A stretch of 64,000 nucleotides of DNA from Ephemerocybe angulata (Eukaryota > Basidiomycota > Agaricomycetes > Agaricales > Psathyrellaceae). Of the stretch, positions 10,445-26,503 are shown piece after piece (position 1 is the first letter of the stretch; each line of letters begins with the position of its first letter). The stretch is from positions 1 to 64,000 of the forward strand of contig JAACJK010000174.1 in the NCBI GenBank assembly GCA_013368325.1, read 5' to 3'. Under the pieces are notes generated by a model. That model was not told the origin of the DNA and did no database searches. It saw only the letters and a list, made by a program, of their open reading frames with translations. The position numbers and the translations under genes were made by a program.

Positions 10445-10640
10445 CAGTTTACTAGCTGTTTAGGTCAATGTAACGGGTGCTAGGTCGTTATGTCCAGAGA
10501 TTATGCTCCCTTTACTAGGGATATATACCTCCGCTGCAAGTCGGAACCGTGCCATGTCATGCGCAGCATCAACCCACACAGCACGATACCGCGGCTTGTC
10601 CACGCCCGCAAGTGGACCGGCCTCATATTCCTTCACGGGA
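10445..10640 (-). pseudogene. Fragment of an unrecognised protein (RYRAVWV motif), left arm
   Basis: The minus strand reads PRYRAVWVDAAHDMARF then LAAEVYIPSKGSIISGHNDL and stops. The same tail occurs at 58887-59072 (right arm), and a diverged form (PRYKAVWVTEAH, LAAKLYGPHQGDL, EHNDLRPITSPK) at about 15190-15400. Conservation of a W, H and HNDL pattern across three places suggests a real protein tail, but no start or upstream domain is visible here. Confidence 0.4.
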
Positions 10641-10960
10641 AGGTGAATGCCAATGCCCGTGTAGATGTGTTGTCAATTGACCAAGGTTGTATTGGATAGC
10701 CCGCAAAGCACGGTAAATTATGTAGTGACTTTGACCGGTGGGCGTACGCTCGTTGCTTTGCACCCAAGAATGATGGATGTCAATTACCGTGTAGTTGAAT
10801 TGTCAAGTGACCAAGGCTTCAAAGCATGGCGTACACTTGCGCTTTGTACCACGCACACTGCGTATATATACTCACCGAAATCAAGACGAGAAACTATACC
10901 ATTTTCCCTTGGCCGTCACCCACTTTTACACTCCAATACACGGCAAACCGTTCACCCAAC
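10634..10960 (+). promoter_or_regulatory. Upstream block of family-X gene with CAAAGC motifs and hairpin
   Basis: Upstream of the family-X start at 11016 there is a hairpin block at 10634-10665 (CACGGGAAGG ... CCCGTG), two copies of a TTGTCAATTGACC/TTGTCAAGTGACC motif (about 10672 and 10799), and repeated CAAAGC/GCTTTG motifs (about 10704, 10755, 10822, 10850). A TATA-like GCGTATATATAC lies at about 10860. Related blocks occur upstream of the other family X and Y genes. Confidence 0.6.
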
Positions 10961-11015
10961 GCTACATTCAATTTATCTAACCCCTCAAGCCACCGAACAC
11001 CCACTCGCACTCATC

Positions 11016-11396
11016 ATGAACACAACCGACACCTCCCAGTCTCAGTCTCAAGCTTCTACTCCCGGGCAAAAGACTCGCGAGCGCGTCCTCACTCCCGCTG
11101 AGCTGATTGCTCGTCTGAAGCAACGGAACCAACCTCCGTCTCTGGCAACCCTCATGGGGTGTGAGAACGACTCTGACTTGTTTCGGCGGGCGTGGCGGCA
11201 CATTCCTTCGTTCAAGAGCTTGAACGAGGGTCCCCAAGTCGATTTGATGGACGAGGAAAAGGAAGCTTTGCTGAACGAGGTCAAAAGGGTGCTCGAAGAC
11301 CCCAGCGAAAGCGGTCTGAGCAAAATGGTGTCGCTTGAAAAGTTTATGGGTTCGTTAAACAAGGCGGAGATCGCATACCTGGCGAGCTTGAAATAG
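11016..11396 (+). CDS. Family-X small protein, 126 aa (left-arm copy)
   Basis: A single-exon gene. I chose ATG 11016 because the homologues at 58518 and 39466 start at the same point. The N-terminus is Ser/Thr/Gln-rich and probably disordered. A conserved core follows: RERVLTPAELIARLKQRN, a SLATLM segment, then DLFRRAWRHIPSFKSLNEGP and a helical acidic C-terminal half ending AYLASLK. No signal peptide, membrane helix or known domain is seen. The right-arm copy differs at scattered residues and the third copy (39113-39466) is much more diverged, so the reading frame has been kept under selection. Function unknown. Confidence 0.75.
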   Translation: MNTTDTSQSQSQASTPGQKTRERVLTPAELIARLKQRNQPPSLATLMGCENDSDLFRRAWRHIPSFKSLNEGPQVDLMDEEKEALLNEVKRVLEDPSESGLSKMVSLEKFMGSLNKAEIAYLASLK

Positions 11397-11699
11397 TAAG
11401 AGAACGATAGGACGGTGTGCGCATACGGTGTGGTGGCGTACTTTGGGCTTACTCACAGTTATATTTATACGTCTCGTTTTCTCTTTCAACTCATTGGCTT
11501 CTCCGTATATCCTAGCGGCGTGTTGGGGAGGAAGGCGAGCGACGCTGTGGCGCACCACCAAATTCTCGGTGGGGTCGATGCAGATGTTCTCTGAATGAGA
11601 CATTCACGGTTGGACACGTTAATACCCATAAATAACGGATAATATTCGCCGATATTTCGAGCACTTTAGTAAAGATTATTTTGAACAGCTCTTGACGGC

Positions 11700-12130
11700 T
11701 TCCCACAGACACCCAAGGATCATTCAATATACACTGAATATACAGCTGATTTCATTCACCCAGAGGAATGACAGATTAAGCGGGTATAAGTAGCTATGCG
11801 AAGGAACTCAACTTGGACTCGCACGATGAAATGGTAGCCTTTCCAGGCTCCCACCGAATGTCGAAATCGAGGGGAACAGTGGACCCCTAGTGGTATGGAA
11901 GGACGGGAGGAGTTGGAACTAGTAGCGTTGGGATGGAGGAGTGGTGACTGTTCCGCTATATTGGGGTTTTGGAACGAGGAGTTGTGACAGTACCTGAGGC
12001 ATTGACTGGAATTCTGACTGGGGTGGTCACAGTCCTGACGGATTGACTGGGTTACTGCTGGGGCGGATCTGCCATCGAAAAACGTTGAATTCCATCCCGA
12101 CAATTAATCGAAACCTCTTGAGTTTCAGTC
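11700..12130. other. Left-arm-specific stretch
   Basis: Homology to the right arm stops near 12130 and resumes near 11690. The right arm instead holds about 0.9 kb with a dispersed repeat (57102-57813). A 115-codon minus-strand frame (11756-12103) has no recognised features, and I do not call it a gene. Confidence 0.5.
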
Positions 12131-12429
12131 GCAGCGAATAAGGATGATATAGCTGGAAAGACGCATCAAACAAATCTATTTGAAAGGGCCTAAGGCCCGT
12201 TTATAGTGGTGCTGTGGTGTTGTTTACTGTGGACCAATTCCTCTAACTATCCCGCCGAGCTGCAGTGACAAGACACACCCTAATCACAGACTCACCACAG
12301 CTGCCTTCCCGAGACCTTTGTGGGCAACTCCAATGTAGCTCTTCCGCATGCATCTGATATCTTAGGAGGATAACTTCAATTGGAAGTGACGACTGATTGG
12401 TTTGCAAGTAACTTTTCAAAAGTAGGCTA

Positions 12430-13970
12430 GCTATGAGGTGTACTCATGGAGGTAGGGTACTCTGGACTCGACAGGTGCGCCAGCACACCAGTCCAGCGAG
12501 AATAGGGCATCTATCTGCGGACTTTTACCTTCCGGACTTTATGGCTGGCTTCATGAAGGAGCTGACAAACACGCACACATAATAGGTGCCTAAAGGTGAG
12601 GTACGCGCCAGTCCAGCGTACCCCGTTTGAGGTCGATCGTGAGTTGGGGTTCCTTCCGAATGGTAGTCACATACATTTAGTGCGTGACCTTTTGGGCGCA
12701 TGTGTAGGTCAGTGCTTCGCCTAACTGCGCTCGGAAGGCGGAGTCGTCGCACGGCAGGGTTGGCGTGCAGCTTAATCATGATATTCACACTAAGCTCAGG
12801 GAAGTGCCCCATTTGTGGCACGTCAAAGCATCAGCTCAGGCGACAGGGTTTGGACTCCGGAGCTGGAGAGCTTGTAGCGTAAAACGCAAACATAGGGTTG
12901 GGGAATCTGAAAATGCCTTGAACACTCAAAAACTAGGGGAGCTCAACAACTTTGGATACCGACAAGTCGAAGGCATATACAAGGAGGAGGTAGTAAATAC
13001 GATCATATAAACTGTAAATGGGCCCGTAGGCGTGCGAAGGTGAGATAAATATAAGGAGGACGCCTCAATGAGACTCAGACCGTCACAGAAAGGGAAGGCG
13101 CCATCACCAGGGTCGATGTTTCCTCAGAATTGATGCTCGACGATCTTGGTGGAGCACACGGCGGCCATCCCTGTAGGCTGTAAAATGGAGGGCATCAGCA
13201 TTTAGCAATAAATGTCTGTTCAAGCTACGCACGCGAGTGTTCCAATCCTTGCCGCAAACACTGCATCTGTATTTGCCGTCATTTTGAGATCTGAACCTGT
13301 GTTCGATAATCTCCTTCTTGCAAACGGCATTCATACCCTTAGGCTAAATTAGAGAGAGTGAGTACTCATCCCGTCATGGTAACAGATTTGCCCTCTTTCC
13401 ATCGTATTCCACTCAAGGGTGGGGACGAAGGTTCAAGGAGGGAGAGCTAGAAGCGTACCGTTTGCATGAAAGTCTTGGAGCACACCTTGCAAGTGTAGTT
13501 CCAACGCCTCTCTAGGCGATCGCTCAGCTCGTCGATGAGCTCACGAGTCGAGAGGTCGGATAGTATCTCGCGAGTCGCAAGAGCGTCGTCGTTGTATTCG
13601 CGGGCACTGAGCTCGTCGACGTACTCCCGGCTATCGAATGAGTTCTAAGAAAGTGATCTGAGCGAACGTCAACGTGCAAGGTGGGATATAATAACGCACG
13701 TCGGAGGCATTCGCAAGCAAGCCCAGGGAGAGCGCCAGAGGAATAAGAGTGAGGATTGAAGCGAAGCGCATTGTAAATAATGGTATGGTGTGTGTGTGGG
13801 CTGGTGTGGAATGTTCAAAGGATGAGATAACTATGGTGTATAGAATTTAGCGTGGAGAGGGTTGAGAATTGATTGTGATTGCTAAGTCGAGTGAAGGGAT
13901 GAGTTTAGGCTGAGAGGAACTGTTGAATACCGACCATTGAGACCCAGCTTTTATGCTTTTCGTAGGCCAG
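12430..13970. repeat. Almost identical patch of the inverted arms
   Basis: This interval matches 55170-56720 (reverse complement) with only scattered differences: one base across the 98-codon frame at 12525-12821, and two amino-acid changes that I saw in the secreted gene. Flanking arm sequence shows several percent divergence and indels. The 12525-12821 frame is open on one strand in both copies but overlaps other open frames, so it is not called as a gene. Confidence 0.75.
13104..13771 (-). CDS. Secreted protein with two C2H2-like zinc fingers (left-arm copy)
   Basis: Three exons, 13771-13700, 13644-13459 and 13343-13104, with in-phase GT-AG introns (55 and 115 bp), give 165 aa. Residues 1-23 (MRFASILTLIPLALSLGLLA...) are a clear signal peptide. 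Residues about 25-72 contain repeated RE-x-x-D-E-L-like units (SREYVDELSARE, ATREILSDL, STRELIDELSDRLERR), ending in a dibasic site. A C2H2-like start CKVCSKTF spans the second intron, and a second finger CSVCGKDWNTRV...RSLNRH follows near residues 118-135. A zinc-finger protein with a secretion signal is unusual and suggests an effector-like or secreted DNA/RNA-binding role (inference). Differs from the right-arm copy at Asn/His and Arg/Val positions. Confidence 0.8.
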
Positions 13971-15189
13971 TAGCGCAGATGCTGCCGGTGGAGTTTAATC
14001 CCTGTAGCAGAGGGATCACCGCCGCCATACCCGCAGGATATGTGGCACTCACAGGGCGCTCACACAGGACTATTTATCGCACACGCGCACAAAGGCCCGA
14101 CCCTGATCAACGGTGATGAGCGCTCAGGAATATTCTGGCCGACGTGGGAGCGGGCGCCGAACTGGCCAGCCCCACATGTGATGGCGCCGGCACTGGGTAA
14201 GTACGGAAGGAAGAGTGTAAATCTAAGTACGGAAGAAGGTTTTGAACGAAGGTACAAGTCTCTTGAAGCTCTTGCGGAAGTGCAACCCTTTCCCAAAATC
14301 ATAGCCACATTCGCTTTGCTGCAGGATATCTGTGTATATTGACCTGGCGATCCTCGCCATGCGACCACCACTCGATTGACTCCGAAAAATCATTATAAGC
14401 GTCGATGACCTGAGCTTTTCCGTCGCTTGGCGCTTCCATCCCCCCGTGCTGTGAACGGATGCTTTCAGGGCGCCGTGTTTCGCACACCAAGACGAAAGAT
14501 GGTCGCCACCTCACAGCTTTCATATATGTATCGGCAGCTCGTATTATTTCGTGCCAGTGGCAGGTTACAGTCGTTTGCAATACTACCAGGCCTCCTCGAT
14601 GTCTAGCGGCGGGCTTTACCCCGACCCTTACCCTTGCCCCTGTTCTCCTGCTGAAGCTCCTTCAAAGCATGGAAAGCTAGATGCGGCACATTGCATGATG
14701 ACCGAGTCGGAGCTCCATGACAAGTACGTACAGCTCACAGCTATTCTGCAAAAATCAAAACATCACTCCTTATGGCTGATAACATAATAAACATTGACCT
14801 CCCTTCAACGGTCGCCCCAGACCGTCGTTCAAACCTTTGCACCATAGTCTACCATAGTACATTCCGGGGCGCTCGGCGTAACCCCGCTTCACAACATGGC
14901 CTCACTCTCACAACCACCTCAAGACTGATTCATGCCAACTACATCTACGTACATACGTACGTACGAACGTACGTAAACCATCCCCTGCAAAGTCCCAACA
15001 CGGGCGCTAAAACAATCAAATGCGGATCAGGATCCACGGCATGCCCGGAGCTGCCAAGGCCAGATCATATTCGTAATATTGTTCACTCTTCTCGAATGAT
15101 TTCAAAATACAATCAACTGTCTCGCGATAATGTAAGTATTAGTGCAGTATCCATGTGTTATAAGCAAAGGGTCGAAAAGGTAGGGTGAG

Positions 15190-15400
15190 AAAGCGACCGC
15201 GCCAGTGCAGCGGCCGGCAGCTTAGGCGATGTAATAGGCCGCAGGTCGTTGTGCTCGGAGGTCAAGTCCCCTTGATGCGGGCCATACAACTTTGCTGCAA
15301 GCTGGGGCGGTTTGTGAGCCTCAGTAACCCATACAGCCTTATACCGGGGTATGGTCCTCTTTCTGACACTCCCAATTGGACTTCGTACTTCTCCATATTC
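15190..15400 (-). pseudogene. Diverged RYKAVWV-motif fragment
   Basis: The minus strand encodes PRYKAVWVTEAHKPP, QLAAKLYGPHQGDL and EHNDLRPITSPK, clearly related to the fragments at 10445-10640 and 58887-59072. It lies in a longer frame (15158-15487) with no obvious start. Only the short conserved tail supports it. Confidence 0.4.
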
Positions 15401-15620
15401 TTCCTGTGCTTCAACCTCGCAGCGTGTCTGTCCCAGTGTACCCGCGCCCATGTAGACGCTCCATTTAGTTTCACACCACAAGTCCACCCTTGTCGATTAC
15501 AAGGTCCGGAAACAAACGTTCTTGCAGACTCATGGGTACTCCCCGTAGAAAACTACGTCGATGGGGACACTGCGACGACCTAGCCTTCTGGTACCGCTAC
15601 GTAATCAGGCCTCAGAGACT

Positions 15621-15625
15621 ATCAT
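15621..15625. other. Unoccupied insertion site of the CACTG element
   Basis: The sequence around 15615-15635 reads straight through (reverse complement GCAAAAATGATAGTCTC). In the right arm the same site carries a 357-bp element at 53729-54085 flanked by TGA. This is the empty allele, one TGA only. Confidence 0.85.
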
Positions 15626-15879
15626 TTTTGCAGCACCGTCAGGATCGTTAGACGAATCACTCTTCCAGTGATGAATAGAAATCATGTTGCCCGAGTAATG
15701 AAATGGCTCTGCCAAGGTCGTCAACTTTCTCGCGAGACTCTCCCATGCTTAGAGTATGATCCTCAAAGCGCGCAAACCAGGAGTGATAGCATAGCCCGAG
15801 GGCGGTGAGCATCGTGTTTTGGCCTCCTTCACCCGATCCGGAAGCGAACTTGAAGATATGACGCTAGGTAGGCATATCT

Positions 15880-16392
15880 GGATGTTCATCGTGGGTGAGC
15901 TCTCTTTTGAAATGCGATCGCTTCCTCGATGTCTCCAAGTTTTCTGCCACTCTGGAAGCGAAGTTGGAGGAATGGTCCGAGGGTAACGAGTTTTATCGGT
16001 AGGTCCGTATTTCCGTCCGACGTGAGGCGCCCTGATCTTCGCCTTAATGAGACGGACTCGTCGAGGTTAGCAAGATCGTCAGTGTACTCGAAGCGAGACT
16101 CGAACGACATGGCGAGCCTGTGTAGCCGGGTTGGTAAACTGGTATGATCCTCCGAGTGAGGTGCACGACCTTCTGTTCTGTCTGTATAGCTTCATCGAGG
16201 TCTGGGATACCGCCAGTCCCACTTGAAGCGATCCCAGAGTGCACGGCCGAGGTTGACGTTCCACTGAGGCAGGTCTACATGTTCCGGAGGGATAATCTCC
16301 AGCCCTCTTTTACATGCATCGGTTGCGTCGTCAAGGTCCACAAGATTCCTACTTGCAGTATATCGCTTTTTGGAAGCATCACCCTCTGACAT
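15880..16392 (-). pseudogene. TPR-repeat protein relic, left arm
   Basis: Broken minus-strand frames encode DLDDATDACKRGLEIIPPEH then WNVNLGRALWDRF, and later SRFEYTDDLANLDESV with a RLTSDGNTDLPIKL stretch. The spacing (residues such as G-x-x-L-x-x-R-F, D-L-D-x-A) is that of the tetratricopeptide units found in basidiomycete TPR/CHAT proteins. Frameshifts separate the pieces, and no N- or C-terminal domains are present. The right arm has the matching relic at 53021-53711. Confidence 0.65.
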
Positions 16393-16399
16393 TAGCTGT

Positions 16400-18449
16400 C
16401 AAGGACATCTGTATATCTACCTCATCAATCCTTCCCTTTATTTGACCCGTCTCGCTACTCACGTTCGATATGGGGACCGGACCTTGCTAGTTTAGACGAG
16501 CCACTCGACAATGATGTTAGATTGTGTCCTACTCTGGAACCTATTTTGCAAGAATTGTCTAATTCCTGGTTCTCCGTATCGCGTACAGATTGGATACTGA
16601 TGTATCAGGCTGCAATGTCACTCTCGCTTTATATCTACTTATCATCTAATCTGACATTTAGTCGTTCGGCGATTCGAAGCTAATTGGAAAAACGAGGTAG
16701 ATCTCTACAAGTAGCGGCAGTTCCCAGAACTCACGAGCACAAGAGCGAGTCCAGTAGTGCTCTCGGAATGACCGCCCCAACAAGTACTACCTGGGTTTCT
16801 CCGAAGCGAACCTGGGCCTGATCACCTTTTCACCAAATGCCCTCATCCATTCATACATTAATGACATTTGGAATGCGAACGCTCACAGATAATTCGTGCA
16901 GACTCCAAGGTATAGTTGGAGTCTAAACCCTCAGCCCCAGGTGTACCTCTTAGGGTCGGATTCTATCGCATCGCTGAGAGTGCGTGCGCTACCGGTTCCA
17001 TGTGTCCTGATCTACCCAATCCTCTCGAGAGTCGCATTTATGACACGTCCACTATCTCGATACGTGCGGATACTCAGGTTGCCTTTTCTCGTACATCCCA
17101 ACTCTGAAGGTCTCGCTGACTTTCACTTTGTACGTTATCCCAGAGCCATCCGTATCATTCTCGCTTCGCCCAAAGTCGACATTGATCGGCCCCTGCCGAC
17201 AGAGGACATTTCGAGTGTAAGCCGAGTTGTGGCACTATCCAGCGTGATGAAGGCGAAAGGAAAGGGTGGCGATCTCTTGTCTGCTCCATAATCAGTGCTG
17301 AGAGAGATACGAGGCGTACTATCACATACCGGTCATCAATGTTCATCTCGTGCACGGTCGCACAGACGGAGCAGTCTTCTATGAGCAGAATCGCACTCCT
17401 ATAAGTACCTGTACTCCACCCTACTCGAGCCCAATTCCTCGCGTCCTGCCTCGCCAGGTGCAGCAAGCTGACGCACCCCCGACAAAACTCTGGTTCAAAG
17501 TCTAACCCAACATAATTGAATGTCGAATCCAAATCAACCACGAAAGCGCAGACAGCTCGAAACCTTCACAGAGGGTGCGGAAAACGGTGGCACCTGTATT
17601 CGGTATCCCCGACTCCTTCTGGAGGAGGGTTCTGTGGCGACAGAACGTCGCCATTCCCTACAATTCTCGATGAGCGCGTGGGAATGCTTGTGTGGCTGCG
17701 TCATTCAAGGTCATGGGGCAGACATAGCCATGGGCTATATGTTTTTGCCCTAGGAAAAACACTCGATCCTGCAGTTATATAGTTATTAATAGCCCTCGAA
17801 ACTGCAGGGTATAGCTTACCCGTTCACCACGCCTAACTATGCTTCTTTCGACTCAGGATATATAACCAATGATAATCTTCGAAATCGTGGTATACTAGTA
17901 CCTTATCCGTTCACCGTGTCTAACTATGCTTCACCCTCATCTCTCTCCTGATTCCCACCTTTCATTCAATTTCGTTCCCCCATTCAAGAATTCACAGGAC
18001 ACATTTCAGAAGAACCCGGGCCCAACCGGGCCTCAAGAATTGCCCAAGACCACCCCTTCCACAGTTATATAGGATACAGTGTCTCATCGGCAAGCCCTTT
18101 CGAGTTTCGCCAAGGTACTATGTACCTCATAGGGTCTGCCGTTTGATATCACTTTTGGTGTCACAATATAGGTCTGTATTCTAATTTCTATGAGTCACGA
18201 CCCCTTATGCTATCCTGTCTTTACTCCACCTTGTACCCACCTCAGCAGAGAACCCGCGGTTGGGAGGCTTTCGAGATTTGCATGGATCTGTGAAATACAA
18301 AGGGTACTTGACATCACACTACTCCGCCCTCCTTTCGCGTGCGCTTTGAGCCGTCGACAATTACTACACAATTGAGCAGACATGCCAAGACTAAAACATA
18401 GCCAGGCTTTCGTCGGAGTCGGGGACTGGCACTCGAGAGAGTGCCGTTA
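16400..18449. other. No supportable gene
   Basis: Only patches of homology to the right arm are visible (for example about 16780-16860 with 52580-52660). ORFs such as 16896-17291 and 17155-17541 overlap on opposite strands and show no domain, signal peptide or conserved copy. I see nothing to annotate. Confidence 0.5.
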
Positions 18450-18810
18450 CGGATTATCACTTGTAGGCGCGAACTGGGGGCTCACGGCCTGATCGTAAGT
18501 GAGGAACCGTCGACGTATTCGCTCAGAGTTGTTACGATGGTGTGACTTCGTCTTCACCAGGGATCGGGAAGCTGAGGACGCTTTAGTGAGAATTGAACCT
18601 GATGTTAGGCTCTAACTCGATGCAGAGCTGCGATGGACGGTGGAGGATGGGTGCAATGAGTATCCTTGGTAATGCAGTATACCGAGACATGAAGGTTGGA
18701 GGTCATCTCGCACTGTCTATATCTGGCGCTACGAGGTGTATATACTCAAGTCGTTCTGAGCTGGGTTAAATGACATTCAGTTATCGACTGACTCGCGAGA
18801 CTTGGAGAGT
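18450..18810 (-). repeat. Dispersed repeat R1, left-arm copy (partial)
   Basis: On the minus strand this matches 51257-51766 and 57102-57813: shared landmarks are CGCGAGTCAGTCGATAACTG, a CACCGTCCATCGCAGC block and TTCAATTCTCACTAAA. The copy fades near 18450. No ORF or terminal repeat is evident. Confidence 0.65.
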
Positions 18811-19462
18811 CGAGGTACGTGGATCGATAATCTCTAGAAACTCCGGTGTGTATCAAGCAGCTGTTTAATCTTTATCTGGGGTACTTCTCTTCACGTATTC
18901 GAGAGATCCGAAGTTGGAGCACTTCATATCGGCGTAACCACAAGCTGATATCTGTCAGATACTCCAAAACCTGCGCTTCGCGGCAGGATCATGGAAAGAT
19001 ATCTCTTCCTCCCCTGCCAACGCGTCCCCCTCAACAAGGCAAGAGCGCACCAAGAGCGCGTCGCACTCTGGCTTGGCACCCGTCCAAGCGCCCTCGGCCG
19101 AATGACATTAGGCCCGAGCCAATCACATGCGCGGGATTTGGTCCGTGATGCCTCGCCCAAAGCGGAAAGCGGACCTGGCAAATTGGCTCGCTGTTGCTTT
19201 CCTCCGCCCACGACGTGCACGACGACGACCCTCGACGACCCTCGACCCACACCCGACTCCTCTGGGCCTATATCGCACCACGACCCCGCATACACGCCCA
19301 TCCACGCGCTCTCCGCCACCCCCGCAGGGCTTGCCACCACCGCGTCACAAACAATACGATAGGGAGCCTTATCTCTTGGACGTTATCATCTATCTCTTGC
19401 TATCTTCCTTCTCTGCTATCCTATCGCCTCGCCCCCGCCCAGCCGTAATACAAGGGAAATAG

Positions 19463-24134
<4,672 letters not shown>

Positions 24135-25180
24135 GTGTGAGTGTGCGATTGTTGGGGAGAGCGGTGAGTGTGCGGGGTGTGAGGCTTGGGGGGATAGATG
24201 GTGTGCGTATACCCTTTAGATGTGGAGGTTCCGTGTTCGGTTCGATTCTTGGGTCTCGGGTGGGTCGCCGTGGGGTGGGGAGGTGTGTGCGATAGAGGAG
24301 ACATCGAGCAGGCGACGACGACGACGAAGAAGAAGAGAATGAGTGAACGTATGAATGTATCATCGATTCCGTGTATGACGAGAGTTACGATGACGAGAAC
24401 GAAGTCGTCGTCGAGGGGGCGGAAGGAGGGAAGATCGTTGGCGCTTGTACGGCCGTGTTTTAACAGTTTGTTTTTTGTGTCTGTGTGTTTGTTAATTAGT
24501 ATTACCCTAGTCCTCCTACATATCTATATTGTCAGTTTCTACTAGTTGAATGTTAGTTCGGTTGTTTTGAGTGAAGTTGGTGAGGTGCTGAATCGTGCGT
24601 GATGTGCGCATCTGGTGTGAGCATGATAGGGTCGTTGGGGCTGCGCTGACGAGGGCGCTGGTTCTGTTGGGGTAATATCGGTAAGTGCACTTCGATATAC
24701 CTGCGTTCACTGTATCAGGTCTTCGCCTCCAGACTCCAGATTCCCTTCAAACGGGTTGCCGTCGGCGGCGCCTTGGAATTGTTGTCGATACCGTCTTCGC
24801 TCGGAGTGGAGGGTTGAATGGCGTTGTAGAGGGCGTCGTGCGTACGTTAGGATCTTCGGGACTGCGATTTTTGAGGAGAAGTCGGCGTGCACGCCTCGCA
24901 TGCCGTCTTCTTCTCAAAATTCATTGCGAATGTAGGCGTAGCACTAGTGAGAGCCTAGTGAATCCTCCCTTGGTGGCGTACGGGTCTCCAGTACCGCCCC
25001 ACCTGAGCACCTTATTTCAACCCTCGCAAGCTAAGCCACTGCGAGTTAGAGGCATCTCTCCCACTAATTCCGGACAAATGATGTGACAAGCAGGGGTAAC
25101 TTTGGCTGATATTGTACACAGCGGGGAAGTTAAATAAGAAATGTCGACTACACGCAGGCATACAGATATACACGACTCCG
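24135..25180. other. No supportable gene
   Basis: Downstream flank of the SRPK gene. It has a (GAC)n-like stretch at about 24313-24330 and short overlapping ORFs only. Confidence 0.5.
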
Positions 25181-26503
25181 TCAGTAACAGCAAGTGCACT
25201 TCGCTGCAGCGTTCACCCAGTCGTCATCTCGCAAGCCCCTGATGGATTGCCTAGCCGCTGGGTCAATAACAAGACACTTCCGAAGAAACACGGACATGGC
25301 AGCGGCTTCATATTCCGTCAACACTTGCCTCAGACTCTCCTCCAATGATTGAACTGAAGTGTCTGTGTCTGGGAGGGCTTGGACGTTTGGATCAGCCCTC
25401 CAAGTATCAGGAATATTGTCGTGCAGAACATCCCGTATTTCTCCAAGTCGTTCGAAGGCGGGACCGGTGGAAGTAAAGAGCTTCTTTCCTGTGGTAAGCT
25501 CGAAGGCCTGTGTTGCGATAATTATCAGCTATTAGAATCAGGAATAAAACAGATCCCAACAACGTACCAGAGATCCGAGCATCCACACGTCGGTTGAGAG
25601 TCCGCAGGTAGGATTCCCCAGGAGAGTTTCAGGGGCTGAACTATAGTTGTACTCGCTCTCGGGGGTATACGGCGGTACTTGAACTGAGCAGCACCAGTAT
25701 CACTGTCAGTGCACATACAGAAATGAAGTCGTAATGACATACCATGTCCAAAACCGGCGAGCTGGAGGAACCAATGCACGATATCGTGCATAGGATCATC
25801 CCATTCAGCCATGTAGTTTCCGAGAGGCTGCGAACGCACGGCGGGGAAACCGCCAATAATCTCCGCCTTTTCTGAACGTCTCTCTGAAAGGAGATTTACT
25901 ATCTCGTCCTCATTTGTGGAGGACCCGAAGGCGAGGTTCTCAAGTTTGACGCCTGGATTGCATCACACTTGGGATTAGCGAAGCAAAGATGCACGGAATC
26001 TCAACCAAGGACATACCTGAATGCATGACGTTTACCTTATGCAGTTGCTCGAGTGCCCTAAGGACCGCCAACACCGTAAATTGTACAGTATGAATAGGGA
26101 GCCCCGCGCGCCCATTACTCGTAGCATGTCTCAGCAAGGCCGAGAGCGGCGATCCATAATGCGCCATCACTAGGCATAGGTGTTCGCCATGGACGCTAGG
26201 CACCCAGAAGCTATCCTGAATAGCGGGGAACGAGTCTGTTATGCCATAGACAGGGCCCTGTAGGATGGGAAGTAGAGAAGTTCCTGCACTCTTAGAAGCG
26301 GAGACAGTGAAGATCTGGACGGCCCAATACGCTCTTTCGCCTCCTTCCCATTCCACTAGCCAGGTGGACGACCGGGGTCCCCACCCTAGCTTCCGAACGA
26401 TGGTGTATTTTCCTTCCTGGAGTGTTTGGTTGATGTCTCCAGGGAAATAGCCGAAGCCGTCTGCTGCTGAGAGGTTGAGTGGTTCTTCGGGGAACGAGGC
26501 CAT
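25181..26503 (-). CDS. SRPK-like pseudokinase, 379 aa
   Basis: Model: exons 26503-26017, 25952-25743, 25683-25568, 25507-25181, with introns of 59-64 bp all in phase, 380 codons including stop. The N-terminus KYTIVRKLGWGPRSSTWLVE is the SRPK glycine loop. The usual VAVK lysine is replaced (YWAVQIFTV). The catalytic loop reads VNVMHSGVKLENLAF, lacking the HxD aspartate. No DFG/DLG is seen. The C-lobe is kept: SSAPETLLGNPTCGLSTDVW, ELTTGKKLFT, CLVIDPAARQSI. So the fold is complete but phosphotransfer is not expected (inference). Fungal genomes hold many such SRPK relatives. The neighbour 1 kb away is the active-type SRPK, in convergent orientation. Confidence 0.82.

Noticed and set aside
12525..12821. 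98-codon ORF identical in both arms
   Set aside because: The DNA there is almost identical anyway, so protein identity is no extra evidence, and an opposite-strand frame overlaps it.
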